Positions 1 through 8,881 of a stretch of 64,000 nucleotides of DNA are shown piece after piece. The DNA is from Microbacterium sp. 1.5R (GTDB lineage Bacteria > Actinomycetota > Actinomycetes > Actinomycetales > Microbacteriaceae). A program made the translations under genes and the position numbers. The stretch's first letter is position 1, and each line of letters begins with the position of its first letter. The stretch lies in contig NZ_CP018151.1 in assembly GCF_001889265.1 (NCBI RefSeq), forward strand, positions 3,534,001 to 3,598,000, read 5' to 3'. Below the pieces are notes generated by a model. That model saw nothing but the letters and a program-made list of their open reading frames with translations, was not told the DNA's origin and made no database searches.

Positions 1-1
1 C

Positions 2-607
2 TCGCTCGTGCTGGCCGCGGCGCTGAACACCGGCATCCGCTGGGTCGCCGCCTACCGCGTGGCGTTCTACGTGCCGTATCTGACGGCCAGTGTCTCGCTC
101 GTCGGCGTGTGGATGCTGCTCTTCTCGGGCAACGGTCTGATCAACACGATCCTCGGCCCGCTCGCCCCCGATCCGTCGTGGCTCGTGAACAGCGGGCTGG
201 CGATGCCGATGATCGCGCTCTACGTCACGTGGAAGCAGCTGGGCTTCTACATCCTGCTGTATCTCGCGGCGCTGCAGAACGTGCCGAAGGAGCTCTACGA
301 ATCGGCCGAGACCGACGGCGCGGGAGCATTCTCCCGATTCTGGAACGTCACGGTTCCCGGCGTCCGTAGCGCCACCACGCTCGTGCTGATCCTGTCGATC
401 ATCACCGGAGCCAACCTCTTCACCGAGCCCTACCTGTTGACCAACGGCGGTGGCCCCGACGGCGCCTCGTCGACCCCCGTGCTGCTGATCTACCAGCTGG
501 GCATCCAGCAGCAGAACCCCGACACCGCGGCAGCGATCGGCATGATCCTCGTGATCCTGGTCGGGATGCTGTCACTCGCCGCCAACCGCGCGACCAGGGA
601 GCGATGA
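2..607 (+). CDS. Carbohydrate ABC transporter permease, MalF/UgpA type (5' end outside window)
   Basis: This is the C-terminal part of an inner-membrane permease of a binding-protein-dependent sugar importer; the reading frame is open from the window edge, so the true start lies upstream. Several hydrophobic helices are visible, and the cytoplasmic EAA loop, which docks on the ATPase, reads LYESAETDGAGAFSRFW and is followed by VPG. The stop overlaps the next permease start by 4 bp (ATGA), so the two are translationally coupled. No ATPase gene is visible here; such actinobacterial importers often share one ATPase encoded elsewhere. The downstream GH130-type gene suggests an oligosaccharide substrate, possibly mannosidic (inference). 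Confidence 0.9.
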   Translation, partial: SLVLAAALNTGIRWVAAYRVAFYVPYLTASVSLVGVWMLLFSGNGLINTILGPLAPDPSWLVNSGLAMPMIALYVTWKQLGFYILLYLAALQNVPKELYESAETDGAGAFSRFWNVTVPGVRSATTLVLILSIITGANLFTEPYLLTNGGGPDGASSTPVLLIYQLGIQQQNPDTAAAIGMILVILVGMLSLAANRATRER

Positions 608-1449
608 CCATGAGACGCACGCGTTCGCTGCCCCGCATCCTGAGCCTGATCCTGCTCACGGTCGCGGCCATCGGCTTCGCCTTCCCGTTCTACTTCATGC
701 TGGTCGGGGCCTTCCAGGAGAATCCGACGAACTCGCCCAGCGAGCTCTTCCCGACGAGCGGGTGGACGGTCGACAACTTCCTCGCGATCGACTCCCGCAT
801 CGACCTCGCGGGCTCCCTGCTCAACTCGCTGATCTTCACGGCGGGTGTGCTGCTGGGCACCGTGGTGTTCGGGCTGCTCGCCGGATATGCGATCGCGAGG
901 CTCGACTTCCGCGGCCGTGGCGTCATCTGGGTGCTCATGCTGCTCGTGCAGATGGTGCCGTTCCAGCTGCTGATGATCCCGCTCTACGTGCAGATCACCC
1001 GCAATTACGGGCTCGGCGATTCATACATGGGCATGATCCTGCCGTTCCTCATCAACACGACCGCGGTGTTCATCTTCGTGCAGTTCTTCAAGGCGCTGCC
1101 CGTCGAGATCTTCGAGGCGGCGCGCATCGACGGAGCCGGCGAGATCCGGCTGCTGACGTCCGTCGCGATCCCGCTGATCAAGCCGGTACTCGTCACGGTG
1201 GTGCTGGTCACGTTCATCGGCCCCTGGAACGAGTTCCTCTGGCCGTTCCTCATCACGAAGGACGCGTCGCTGCAGCCGCTCGCCGTATCGCTCGCCAACT
1301 ACATTTCCAACGTCGCGCAGTCGACGGCGAATCCCAACGGGGCCATCCTCGCCGGCGCCACGGCGCTCGCGTTCCCCGTCGTCATCCTGTTCATCGTCTT
1401 CCAGCGGTTCTTCCGAGCCACCGACCTCGGCGCCGCCGTCAAAGGCTAG
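604..1449 (+). CDS. Carbohydrate ABC transporter permease, MalG type
   Basis: A 281-residue membrane protein with the usual MalG layout: an N-terminal helix near residues 12-35, a periplasmic stretch, then about five more helices. The EAA loop near residues 170-195 contains EIFEAARIDGAGEIR followed by IPLIKP. It pairs with the preceding MalF-type permease to form the translocation channel of a sugar importer. The start ATG overlaps the previous stop by 4 bp. The gene ends 15 bp before the glycosidase gene, consistent with one operon. The exact sugar cannot be read from the permease. Confidence 0.92.
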   Translation: MTMRRTRSLPRILSLILLTVAAIGFAFPFYFMLVGAFQENPTNSPSELFPTSGWTVDNFLAIDSRIDLAGSLLNSLIFTAGVLLGTVVFGLLAGYAIARLDFRGRGVIWVLMLLVQMVPFQLLMIPLYVQITRNYGLGDSYMGMILPFLINTTAVFIFVQFFKALPVEIFEAARIDGAGEIRLLTSVAIPLIKPVLVTVVLVTFIGPWNEFLWPFLITKDASLQPLAVSLANYISNVAQSTANPNGAILAGATALAFPVVILFIVFQRFFRATDLGAAVKG

Positions 1450-1464
1450 CCAGAAAGGCACCCC

Positions 1465-2448
1465 ATGTTCACCGGAGCAACCTTCCCCCTGGGCCCCTTC
1501 GTCCCCTACGAGGCCAATCCCATCCTTCGACCGAAAGGCGACAGCTGGGAGTCGGCCAATCTCTACAACCCGGCCGCGATCGTCGACGGCGACGAGGTCG
1601 TGCTGCTCTATCGGGCGCACGCCGACGACATCGTCTCGCACATCGGCATCGCGCGATCGAGCGACGGCGTGAACTTCACCCGCGAGGACGCGCCGATCCT
1701 CTCCCCCTCAGAGGACTACGAGCGCTTCGGATGCGAGGACCCGCGCATCGCGCTGATCGACGGCACCTACTATCTGACCTACACGGGATGGGACCGACGC
1801 AGCGCCCAGCTCTGCCTCGCCACCTCGACCGACCTGCGCACCTGGACCAAGCACGGCCCGCTGTTCGACGACTTCGACACGTTCAAGACCATGGATCCGC
1901 GTGGGTTCAACTGGTCGAAGGCCGGCGTGATCGTGCCGCAGAAGATGCACGGCAAATGGTGGATGTACTTCGGCGAGGGGGCGATCTACTGGGCGACCAG
2001 CGACGACCTCATCCACTGGACGCCGGGCACGGCCGACACCGACCCGATGTACTCGCCGACCCCGGGCACCTGGGACGAAGCGCTCGTCGAGATCGGCACC
2101 TCGCCCGTGCTCGCCGACAACGGACTGCTGGTGTTCCTCACGAACGGCGCGACGAGGGTCGTGCATGACGACGGATCGGTCGACGTCGACTACCGGTGCG
2201 GGCAGATCGCGATCGACCCCGACGAGCCGACGAAGGTGATCGCCCGCCTGCAGGAGCCATGGCTGAGGCCGCAGACATTCGAGGACATGAACGGCCTGGT
2301 GTCGAACGTCACGTTCGTCGAAGGACTCGTGAAGTTCCGAGGCAAGTGGTTCGCCTACTACGGGCAGTCCGACACGACGCTGGCCGTCGCCATCCACGAT
2401 CCCGCGCAGCCGTGGGGCCGGGCACTGAGAGACGCGAACGAGGAATGA
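1465..2448 (+). CDS. GH130-type glycosidase or mannoside phosphorylase
   Basis: A 327-residue soluble five-bladed beta-propeller protein of the GH130 (DUF377) type. Typical elements are visible: NPI near residue 20, the early NPAA motif, and GCEDPRI near residue 91, which in this family carries the catalytic aspartate. GH130 enzymes phosphorolyse or hydrolyse beta-mannosidic linkages; which activity applies here is not decidable by eye. There is no signal peptide, so it should act in the cytosol on sugars delivered by the two upstream permeases. The ribosome-binding site AGAAAGG precedes the ATG. A GH43-like propeller is the alternative family. Confidence 0.82.
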   Translation: MFTGATFPLGPFVPYEANPILRPKGDSWESANLYNPAAIVDGDEVVLLYRAHADDIVSHIGIARSSDGVNFTREDAPILSPSEDYERFGCEDPRIALIDGTYYLTYTGWDRRSAQLCLATSTDLRTWTKHGPLFDDFDTFKTMDPRGFNWSKAGVIVPQKMHGKWWMYFGEGAIYWATSDDLIHWTPGTADTDPMYSPTPGTWDEALVEIGTSPVLADNGLLVFLTNGATRVVHDDGSVDVDYRCGQIAIDPDEPTKVIARLQEPWLRPQTFEDMNGLVSNVTFVEGLVKFRGKWFAYYGQSDTTLAVAIHDPAQPWGRALRDANEE

Positions 2449-2452
2449 GAGC

Positions 2453-4492
2453 ATGTCCATCTCCCGACGCACGTTCCTGACCGCCGCAGCCGCGACCTCT
2501 GCACTCGCGCTGCTTCCGCTCGACCCTGCCGGAGCGCACGCCTCGGCGCCCGCCGCACTGCCGCTCGGATATCGACCGATCGGCGCGGGTGGAGGCGCGC
2601 GGCTCACGAACCTCGCACACCTGCGCTTCCTGCTCGCCGAGGTTCCCGTGGTGGCGAGTACCACGCACACCACGTTCGGCATCGACGCCTCACCCCGCGT
2701 GCTCGCACCGTGGACCTATGCCGACACCGACGGTGCGGGCGGATTCCGTCCGGTGGGTGGCGGCACTCGCGACGCCGTGACCGGGTACTGGACGCAGGGC
2801 GCCTACAACGCGGATGACATCGCGCGAGCGGCGATCGTGTTCCTGCGCGCGTGGAAGGCGACCGGCGACGCGCAGGCCCGCGACGAGGCACGCGATGTGC
2901 TGAGGTCGCTGGCGTTCCTGCAGACGACGAGCGGGCCGAATGCCGGCCGGGTGGTGCTGTGGCAGCAGGAGGACGGCACCCTGAACCCCAGTGCGATCCC
3001 CGTCGAACTGCCCGACCCGTCGGACTCCGCCGAGTCCTACTGGCTCGCTCGTTCGGTCTGGGCATTCGGCGAGGGCTATGCGGCGTTCCGGCGGGAGGAT
3101 TCCGAGTTCGCGGCGTTCCTGCTCGCACGGCTGCATCTCGCTCTCGACGCGCTCGGTCGCGAGTCTCTGTCGCGTGCCGGTCACTGGGTGCGCAGCGACG
3201 GACGGGATCTGCCCGCCTGGCTGATCGCCGGCGGCGCGGATGCGACGGCCGAGGCCATGCTCGGGCTCGCTGCGGCGACCGAGGCCGGAGATCCGCGCAG
3301 CCGTCAGGCTCTGCAGACCTACGGAGAAGGGGTGGCCGCGATGGCCACCGACCCGGCGAAGGGATGGCCGTTCGGCGCCGTTCTGCCGTGGACCGGATCT
3401 CTCGGTTTCTGGCATGCCTGGGGCGCTGCCGCACCGGAGGCACTGGCTCGCGCGGGTGCGCTGCTGCGCCGCCGAGAGTGGACCGCCACGGCTGTGGCGG
3501 ACGCGGGGACGTTCACCCCGCAGGTGCTCGCCTCGGGCGGACCGCACAACGCCTGGGCGCCACTGCCCGCGGAGGCGCAGATCGCGTACGGCGCACACGG
3601 CCGCGTCGCGGGCGCAGTGCAGGCGGCGTCCGTCGGTGGTGAGGGGCTGCGGGTGCTCGCAGGGCTCGCCGCCGGGTGGTTCTTCGGGGCGAACACCGCA
3701 GGCGTCCCGGTGTACGACCCGGCCACCGGCGTGACGTTCGACGGCGTGGAGACCGACGGGCGCGTGAATCGCAACTCGGGGGCTGAGTCCACGATCCACG
3801 GGCTGCTCACGATGCTGCTGCTCGACGCGAACCGCGACATCGCACGCATCGCGACATCGATCACCGGCCTGTCCTCGTTCTCGGGACTTCGGGTGATCGA
3901 TGCCGAGGGTGCTCGGCTCTCGGCGGGCTGCGAGGTCGTGCGGCCAGAGGGCGGCGCGTGGATCGGCGAGGGCAACCTCTCGGGAGCCGCGTATGTGCGG
4001 GTTCCCGCGGGCGAGTCGGTCGAGTTCGATGTGACAGAGGCCGGCGGCATCCTGCACGGTCTCGTCTGGAGACAGAAGGCGGATGCCGGAGAGGCGGTGT
4101 GGGAGGTGTTCCGCGGTGGCAGGCGGCTCTGGAGCACGCGAACCCCTGCCGGAGGAACGGGCGATCGCGGCCTCACGGAGGCCGACGGGATGCTCGTTCC
4201 TCAGCTGCTCGGTGGCGATCTTCCCGCCGATGCGGTGACCGTCCGGTGCACGAGCACCGACGATCTGCGGCTCGACGCTCTCGTCATCCAGCCGGCGGTG
4301 TCCACGGCCGTGTATGCCATGGCATCCGGTTCCGCGGTGCTGTACGCGAACGGCGCTCGGCGCGATCAGCGGGTCTCGCCCCTCGCTGCGGGATCGGGCC
4401 GAGCCTACGAGGCCGACGGGTCGCAGCGTGGCCAGGCTGTGCAGGGCGGCAGGGTTCGCGTGCGCGGCGGAGGTTTCACCATCACGCGGTGA
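2453..4492 (+). CDS. Tat-exported (alpha/alpha)-barrel protein, probable glycoside hydrolase
   Basis: A 679-residue protein with a twin-arginine signal (SRRTFLTAAAATSALALLP, cleavage expected near residue 30). Residues of about 50-460 are rich in alternating helices with Trp- and Gly-rich loops, as in (alpha/alpha)6-barrel glycosidases; GANTAGVPVYDP and NRNSGAE near its end recall GH9-like barrels, but I cannot assign a family. Residues after about 470 look like a beta-rich carbohydrate-binding module. It starts 4 bp after the GH130-type gene. As a secreted partner it may release oligosaccharides that the transporter imports and the cytosolic enzyme then cleaves (inference). Confidence 0.7.
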   Translation: MSISRRTFLTAAAATSALALLPLDPAGAHASAPAALPLGYRPIGAGGGARLTNLAHLRFLLAEVPVVASTTHTTFGIDASPRVLAPWTYADTDGAGGFRPVGGGTRDAVTGYWTQGAYNADDIARAAIVFLRAWKATGDAQARDEARDVLRSLAFLQTTSGPNAGRVVLWQQEDGTLNPSAIPVELPDPSDSAESYWLARSVWAFGEGYAAFRREDSEFAAFLLARLHLALDALGRESLSRAGHWVRSDGRDLPAWLIAGGADATAEAMLGLAAATEAGDPRSRQALQTYGEGVAAMATDPAKGWPFGAVLPWTGSLGFWHAWGAAAPEALARAGALLRRREWTATAVADAGTFTPQVLASGGPHNAWAPLPAEAQIAYGAHGRVAGAVQAASVGGEGLRVLAGLAAGWFFGANTAGVPVYDPATGVTFDGVETDGRVNRNSGAESTIHGLLTMLLLDANRDIARIATSITGLSSFSGLRVIDAEGARLSAGCEVVRPEGGAWIGEGNLSGAAYVRVPAGESVEFDVTEAGGILHGLVWRQKADAGEAVWEVFRGGRRLWSTRTPAGGTGDRGLTEADGMLVPQLLGGDLPADAVTVRCTSTDDLRLDALVIQPAVSTAVYAMASGSAVLYANGARRDQRVSPLAAGSGRAYEADGSQRGQAVQGGRVRVRGGGFTITR

Positions 4493-4539
4493 GGGTGCGG
4501 GGCTGTGCCGTCGGCACGCGTGCGGACTACGGTTGCGGT

Positions 4540-5205
4540 GTGCCTGCGCTTCCCGAGTACGACCCGCTGCCCGATCGCCCCGCCCCCGACAATCCCTCGG
4601 GAAAGCTCGTCCTCCTGCGCCACGGCGAGACGGAGTGGTCGAAGGCCGGCCGCCACACCGGCCTCACCGACATCCCGCTCACGGCGCGGGGTGAAGACCT
4701 CGCTCGCGCTGCCGGGAGGCTGGTCGCCGACTACGACTTCTCGCTCGTCCTGTCGTCACCCCTCGAGCGCTCTCGGCGCACGGCCGAGCTCGCGGGGCTT
4801 CACGCCGAGGTCGATCCGCTGCTCGTCGAGTGGGACTACGGCGGATACGAGGGTCGCACGACGAAGGACATCCGCGAGGAGCTCGGCTACGACTGGAGCG
4901 CCTTCACCCACGGTGTGATCCGGGGCGCGACGCCGGGCGAGACCGTGGAGGAGGTCGCCGCCCGCGCGTCCCGCGTGCTCACACGGGTGCTGCCGGCGCT
5001 GACCGAGGGCGATGTGGCACTCGTCGCGCACGGCCACTTCCTCCGCATCCTCACCGCCGTCTACCTGCGCCTCGCTCCGCGCTTCGGCGCGCAGATCACG
5101 CTGGATGCCGGATCGGTGTCGGTGCTGAGCTTCTATCGCGAGCAGCCGGCGATCCTGACGTGGAACTACGGCCTCGAGTTGCCCCTCGCCCCGTCGGAGT
5201 CCTGA
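4540..5205 (+). CDS. Histidine phosphatase family protein (phosphoglycerate mutase-like)
   Basis: A 221-residue protein with the RHG signature (LLRHGETEW near residues 24-32) that carries the phosphoryl-accepting histidine. ERSRRTAEL near residue 75 and VALVAHGHFLRIL near residue 170 supply the other phosphate-binding Arg and His. The superfamily includes phosphoglycerate mutases and broad phosphatases; without cofactor-type hallmarks I keep the family name. I chose the GTG at 4540: TACGGT lies 6 nt upstream and there is no Shine-Dalgarno sequence, as expected for a leaderless mRNA. It is convergent with the lipoprotein gene that follows. Confidence 0.85.
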   Translation: MPALPEYDPLPDRPAPDNPSGKLVLLRHGETEWSKAGRHTGLTDIPLTARGEDLARAAGRLVADYDFSLVLSSPLERSRRTAELAGLHAEVDPLLVEWDYGGYEGRTTKDIREELGYDWSAFTHGVIRGATPGETVEEVAARASRVLTRVLPALTEGDVALVAHGHFLRILTAVYLRLAPRFGAQITLDAGSVSVLSFYREQPAILTWNYGLELPLAPSES

Positions 5206-5235
5206 CCCCGGCAGCGGAACGAGAGCGCTGGAAAC

Positions 5236-5766
5236 TCACGGCACGGTGACGAGCGAGATCGCATTGATCGTGGGAGCGCCGTCGAGAGCGAGCTCGAACC
5301 TCACCCCGGTCCGGGCATTCGTGACGTCGAACGCGATCGTCTCGTTCGTGCACGCGATCGGCTCCGACGGCGATCCCTCATCGAGTTCACTGACGGTGAG
5401 CACGATCGTCCCCTCGCCTCGGCATGCGAACTGCGCCTGATAGGTCCCCGGTTCGAGCGATGTGAAGCTGGTGACGTCGTTGGCCGAGCTGTTCTCGCTC
5501 ATCCATCCGGAGAAGCCGAAGACGTATCCGGGCGAGTCCGACCCCGGTACCGCCGTCTGCGCCCACTCGGCGATCTCGTCCACGGGCAGCGGAAGCTGCG
5601 CCTCGTCGGAGTCGGCATCCGGAGTCGCCGTCGACGCGGAGCCGCTCGGAGATGGCGAGGGAGACGTCGATCCGGTCGCCGACCCCGACGGCTCTCCCGT
5701 GCATCCGGCGAGCGCGATGCCCGCCATCAGGACCAGTCCGATCGTCGCCGCTCGTTTCCTGAACAT
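5236..5766 (-). CDS. Hypothetical lipoprotein
   Basis: A 176-residue protein with a lipoprotein signal peptide; the lipobox LAGC places the lipidated Cys near residue 22. A Ser/Pro/Thr-rich linker follows (residues about 25-50), then a small, probably beta-rich domain (residues about 60-176) with two cysteines (ACRG and ACTN) that could form a disulfide. It would be anchored on the outer face of the membrane. No family is recognised. It is transcribed divergently from the Fur-type regulator gene and convergent with the phosphatase gene; no partner is evident. Confidence 0.75.
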   Translation of the reverse strand: MFRKRAATIGLVLMAGIALAGCTGEPSGSATGSTSPSPSPSGSASTATPDADSDEAQLPLPVDEIAEWAQTAVPGSDSPGYVFGFSGWMSENSSANDVTSFTSLEPGTYQAQFACRGEGTIVLTVSELDEGSPSEPIACTNETIAFDVTNARTGVRFELALDGAPTINAISLVTVP

Positions 5767-5823
5767 GCCTCCACGCTACGGATGAGCCAGGATGATGCAA
5801 CCGCCGCGCCCGACACGCCATTC

Positions 5824-5840
5824 TTTTGAGTTACTCAAAA
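5824..5840. promoter_or_regulatory. Perfect 17-bp palindrome, probable Fur/PerR autoregulatory operator
   Basis: TTTTGAGT and ACTCAAAA form a perfect 8-bp inverted repeat around one central T. It ends 20 bp before the start of the Fur-family gene and covers the likely -35 element TTGAGT (5826-5831). This AT-rich block stands out in GC-rich surroundings. Fur-type repressors commonly bind such palindromes and regulate their own genes. Confidence 0.75.
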
Positions 5841-5853
5841 TAAACGGTAGAGT
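5826..5853 (+). promoter_or_regulatory. Promoter of the Fur-family gene (leaderless)
   Basis: A -35 element TTGAGT (5826-5831), a 16-bp spacer and a -10 element TAGAGT (5848-5853) are followed 7 nt later by the ATG at 5861. No Shine-Dalgarno sequence is present, so transcription probably begins at or next to the start codon. The operator palindrome overlaps the -35 element. Confidence 0.6.
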
Positions 5854-5860
5854 CGGGGCC

Positions 5861-6283
5861 ATGGAGACAGAACTCGACTCGGCACTTCGCGGTGCCGGGC
5901 TGCGTGCGACCGCGGGCCGCGTCGCCGTGCTCGAGGCACTGGAATCCATGGCCCACACGGATGCGGAGCGGATCTTCCGCACCGTGTCCGACGTGCTTCC
6001 GACGACGTCGATCCAGTCGGTGCACAACATCCTCGCGGACCTGACGACGGCGGGCCTCATCCGCCGGATCGAACCGGCAGGCTCCGCGGCGCTCTACGAG
6101 CGGCGCATCGACGACAACCATCACCACATCGTGTGCACCCAGTGCGGTGCGATCGGCGATGTGGACTGCGTCGTCGGCGAAGCGCCGTGCCTCACCCCGT
6201 CTTCGGCGGGGGGATTCACCGTCCAGACAGCCGAAGTGACCTTCTGGGGCCTGTGCCCCAGTTGCCAGAACGCCGCGCAGTAG
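5861..6283 (+). CDS. Fur-family repressor, probably peroxide-responsive (PerR/CatR/FurA-like)
   Basis: A 140-residue metalloregulator with an N-terminal winged helix (residues about 10-75, recognition helix near TTSIQSVHNIL) and a C-terminal metal-binding dimerisation domain. Cys92, Cys95, Cys132 and Cys135 (CTQC, CPSC) form the expected structural zinc site, and the His87-89 cluster contributes to the sensing site. It lies 63 bp upstream of a catalase gene in the same direction, which argues for peroxide sensing rather than iron uptake control (inference from context). A near-ideal operator overlaps its own promoter. Confidence 0.88.
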   Translation: METELDSALRGAGLRATAGRVAVLEALESMAHTDAERIFRTVSDVLPTTSIQSVHNILADLTTAGLIRRIEPAGSAALYERRIDDNHHHIVCTQCGAIGDVDCVVGEAPCLTPSSAGGFTVQTAEVTFWGLCPSCQNAAQ

Positions 6284-6346
6284 CATCCGACGCCGATCCC
6301 GGGCACCCGGGATGATCGTCGTGTCTGCGTGCAGAAGGAGAAGAAC

Positions 6347-7798
6347 ATGACCGATCCATCGACCACCACCCAGACGGGCACACCCGTCGCGAGCGACGCG
6401 CACTCGCTCACCGTCGGAGCTGACGGCCCCACCGTTCTGCACGATCGCTACCTCGTCGAGAAGCTCGCGTCGTTCAACCGCGAGCGCGTGCCGGAGCGCA
6501 ACCCCCACGCCAAGGGCGGCGGAGCCTTCGGAACGTTCACCGTCACCGAGGACGTGTCGGCCTACACCCGTGCCGCGGCCTTCCAGCCGGGTGCTCAGAG
6601 CGAGACGCTGCTGCGTTTCTCGTCGGTCGCCGGCGAGCAGGGTTCGCCCGACACCTGGCGCGACGTGCGCGGTTTCGCGCTGCGTTTCTACACGCCCGAG
6701 GGCAACCTCGACATCGTCGGCAACAACACTCCGACCTTCTTCCTGCGCGACGCCATGAAGTTCCCCGACTTCATCCACTCGCAGAAGCGTCTCGGCGACT
6801 CGGGTCTGCGCGACGCCGACATGCAGTGGGACTTCTGGACCCTCTCCCCCGAGTCCGCCCACCAGGTCACCTACCTCATGGGCGACCGCGGCCTGCCGCG
6901 CAGCTGGCGCCACATGAACGGCTACGGATCGCACACCTACCAGTGGGTCAACGCCGCCGGCGAGCGCTTCTGGGTGCAGTACCACTTCCTGTCGAAGCAG
7001 GGCGTCGAGGCGATGAGCGCCGAAGAGGCCGAGAAGCTCGCCGGATCGGATGCCGACTACTACCGTCGCGACCTGTTCGACGCGATCGCTCGCGGCGACG
7101 CCCCCTCGTGGGACGTCTACGTGCAGGTCATGCCCTACGAAGAGGGCAAGACCTATCGCTTCAACCCGTTCGACCTGACGAAGACCTGGTCGAAGAAGGA
7201 CTACCCGCGCATCAAGGTCGGCACGTTCACGCTCGACCGCAACCCGCAGAACTTCTTCGCCGAGATCGAGCAGGCCGCCTTCTCGCCCGGCAACCAGGTT
7301 CCCGGCACGGGCATTTCGCCCGACAAGATGCTCATGGCTCGCGTGTTCGCATACTCGGATGCTCAGCGCTACCGCATCGGTGCGAACTACAACCAGCTGC
7401 CGGTCAACCAGCCGCACGCGGCCGAGGTGCGCAACTACATGCACGAAGGCCAGATGCAGTACAAGTTCAACCCGGCCGAGCACCGCGTCTACACGCCGAA
7501 CTCCTACGGCCCCGCCGGCGGACCCACGGCTGACCCCGCTGCCGGTGTCGAGGCGAGCTGGGAGTCGGACGGCGAGCTGATCCGCGCCGCCGCGACCCTG
7601 CACCTCGACGACGACGACTTCGGTCAGGCGGGCACGCTCTACCGCACGGTCTTCGACGACGAGCAGCGCGCGCGCTTCCTCGACACGCTGACCGGCCAGG
7701 GACAGGGCATCACGATCGACGCGATCCGCGAGCGGTTCTTCCAGTACTGGACGAACGTCGACGCCTCGCTGGGCGACGCTCTGCGCGCTCGCTTCTGA
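6347..7798 (+). CDS. katA: Haem catalase (monofunctional)
   Basis: A 483-residue small-subunit catalase that converts hydrogen peroxide to water and oxygen in the cytosol. The distal catalytic His54 lies in [11 protein letters not shown], the conserved Asn in [11 protein letters not shown] (near 126), and the proximal haem-ligating Tyr in [12 protein letters not shown] (near 337). Length matches the family. I chose the ATG at 6347 because AAGGAG lies 6 nt upstream; the frame stays open slightly further. The gene follows the Fur-type regulator and probably belongs to its regulon. A strong terminator follows. Confidence 0.95.
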   Translation: MTDPSTTTQTGTPVASDAHSLTVGADGPTVLHDRYLVEKLASFNRERVPERNPHAKGGGAFGTFTVTEDVSAYTRAAAFQPGAQSETLLRFSSVAGEQGSPDTWRDVRGFALRFYTPEGNLDIVGNNTPTFFLRDAMKFPDFIHSQKRLGDSGLRDADMQWDFWTLSPESAHQVTYLMGDRGLPRSWRHMNGYGSHTYQWVNAAGERFWVQYHFLSKQGVEAMSAEEAEKLAGSDADYYRRDLFDAIARGDAPSWDVYVQVMPYEEGKTYRFNPFDLTKTWSKKDYPRIKVGTFTLDRNPQNFFAEIEQAAFSPGNQVPGTGISPDKMLMARVFAYSDAQRYRIGANYNQLPVNQPHAAEVRNYMHEGQMQYKFNPAEHRVYTPNSYGPAGGPTADPAAGVEASWESDGELIRAAATLHLDDDDFGQAGTLYRTVFDDEQRARFLDTLTGQGQGITIDAIRERFFQYWTNVDASLGDALRARF

Positions 7799-7815
7799 GC
7801 CGCCTCCGCTGAGGA

Positions 7816-7853
7816 CCGAGACCCACCGTCCGTTCGGGGCCGGTGGGTCTCGG
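7816..7853 (+). terminator. Intrinsic terminator hairpin after the catalase gene
   Basis: A perfect 13-bp inverted repeat (7816-7828 with 7841-7853) and a 12-nt loop start 17 bp after the catalase stop. There is no clear U-tract, as is common in this GC-rich group. Confidence 0.75.
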
Positions 7854-7880
7854 CGTCTCCGGGCATCGCAGGGGAGCACA

Positions 7881-8690
7881 ATGGATGCCGTGGCTGTTCC
7901 TCTCTCCGACCTGACCCAGATGCCCGAACCCCAGCAGGTGCACGCCGCCGATGGCACTCGCCTCGCGACCTACACCTGGGGTGATGTGGATGCTCCCGTG
8001 GCGGTGATCGTGCACGGGTTCGCGTCGAGCGCCCGCGACACCTGGGTGCTCACGGGGTGGGTGCGCGAGCTCACGAAGGCGGGGTATCGGGTGCTCGCGC
8101 TCGATCAGCGGGGCCATGGGCTCAGCGAGAAGCCGCACCAGGCCGACGCCTACGGCATCCGCACTCTCGCGACCGACGTCGAGACGGTCATGGACATGTA
8201 TCTCGTCGACGAGGCCGTCTACGTCGGATACTCGCTCGGGGCCCGGGTCGGCTGGGAGGTCGTGCGCGATCTGCCCCACCGGATCGGCCGCGCCGTGCTC
8301 GGAGGGGTGCCGGACGGCATCCCTCTCGCGCGGCTCGATCTCGACCAGGTGCGCGCGTATCTCGCCGACGGGACGCCCGTCGCGGATCCGACGACGCAGA
8401 ACTACATCGCGCTGACCGAGCGCGTGCCCGGCAACGACCTCGGCGCACTCGTGGCGCTGGCCGAGGGGATGCGGTCGTCTCGGACGATCGATCCCGACCC
8501 GTCGAACGCGCCGGCGAGCCCGATCCTGTTCGCGACGGGGTCGAAGGATGCCATCATCGAGGGCTCTCGCGCCCTGGCGTCAGCTGCCCCGCAGGGACAG
8601 TTCTTCGAGATCCCCGATCGCAACCACTTCAACGCACCGGGATCGCGCGCTTTCAAGGAAGCCGCGCTCGCTTTCCTGTCGGAGAGCTGA
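7881..8690 (+). CDS. Alpha/beta-hydrolase fold protein
   Basis: A 269-residue single-domain hydrolase. The nucleophile elbow is GYSLG (Ser near residue 116), the oxyanion region VIVHGFASS lies near residues 36-44, and the catalytic His is in DRNHFN near residue 250; the acid is probably the Asp in GSKDAII near 222. These give a complete triad. The substrate is unknown; esterases, lactonases and haloperoxidase-like enzymes share this form. A GGGGAG ribosome-binding site precedes the ATG. It stands alone between the catalase terminator and the convergent msrA gene. Confidence 0.82.
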   Translation: MDAVAVPLSDLTQMPEPQQVHAADGTRLATYTWGDVDAPVAVIVHGFASSARDTWVLTGWVRELTKAGYRVLALDQRGHGLSEKPHQADAYGIRTLATDVETVMDMYLVDEAVYVGYSLGARVGWEVVRDLPHRIGRAVLGGVPDGIPLARLDLDQVRAYLADGTPVADPTTQNYIALTERVPGNDLGALVALAEGMRSSRTIDPDPSNAPASPILFATGSKDAIIEGSRALASAAPQGQFFEIPDRNHFNAPGSRAFKEAALAFLSES

Positions 8691-8837
8691 CCGCGGGGCG
8701 CCACGCCTGCCCACTCGTAGCGGAGGAGATCTCAGGCAACGAAGGATGCTTCTCCGCATCCGCTCCATCGATCCGCGAGATCTCCTTCATTGCCGGAGCG
8801 GCAGCCGTCTGCCCGAGCACTGACCGCGGGCACGAGA

Positions 8838-8870
8838 AGAGCCCTCCGTCTCGGGGAGACGAAGGGCTCT
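8838..8870 (-). terminator. Terminator hairpin after msrA
   Basis: A 15-bp stem with one mismatch (8838-8852 with 8856-8870) and a 3-nt loop lies just past the msrA stop codon on the minus strand. It could serve both msrA and the convergent hydrolase gene. Confidence 0.7.
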
Positions 8871-8881
8871 CGGGGTGACGG

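Noticed and set aside
5831..7957. Very long minus-strand open frame (about 700 codons) opposite the Fur and catalase genes
   Set aside because: It mirrors two well-supported genes, is Arg/Val/Gly-rich without any motif, and has no ribosome-binding site; it is a by-product of GC-rich codon use.
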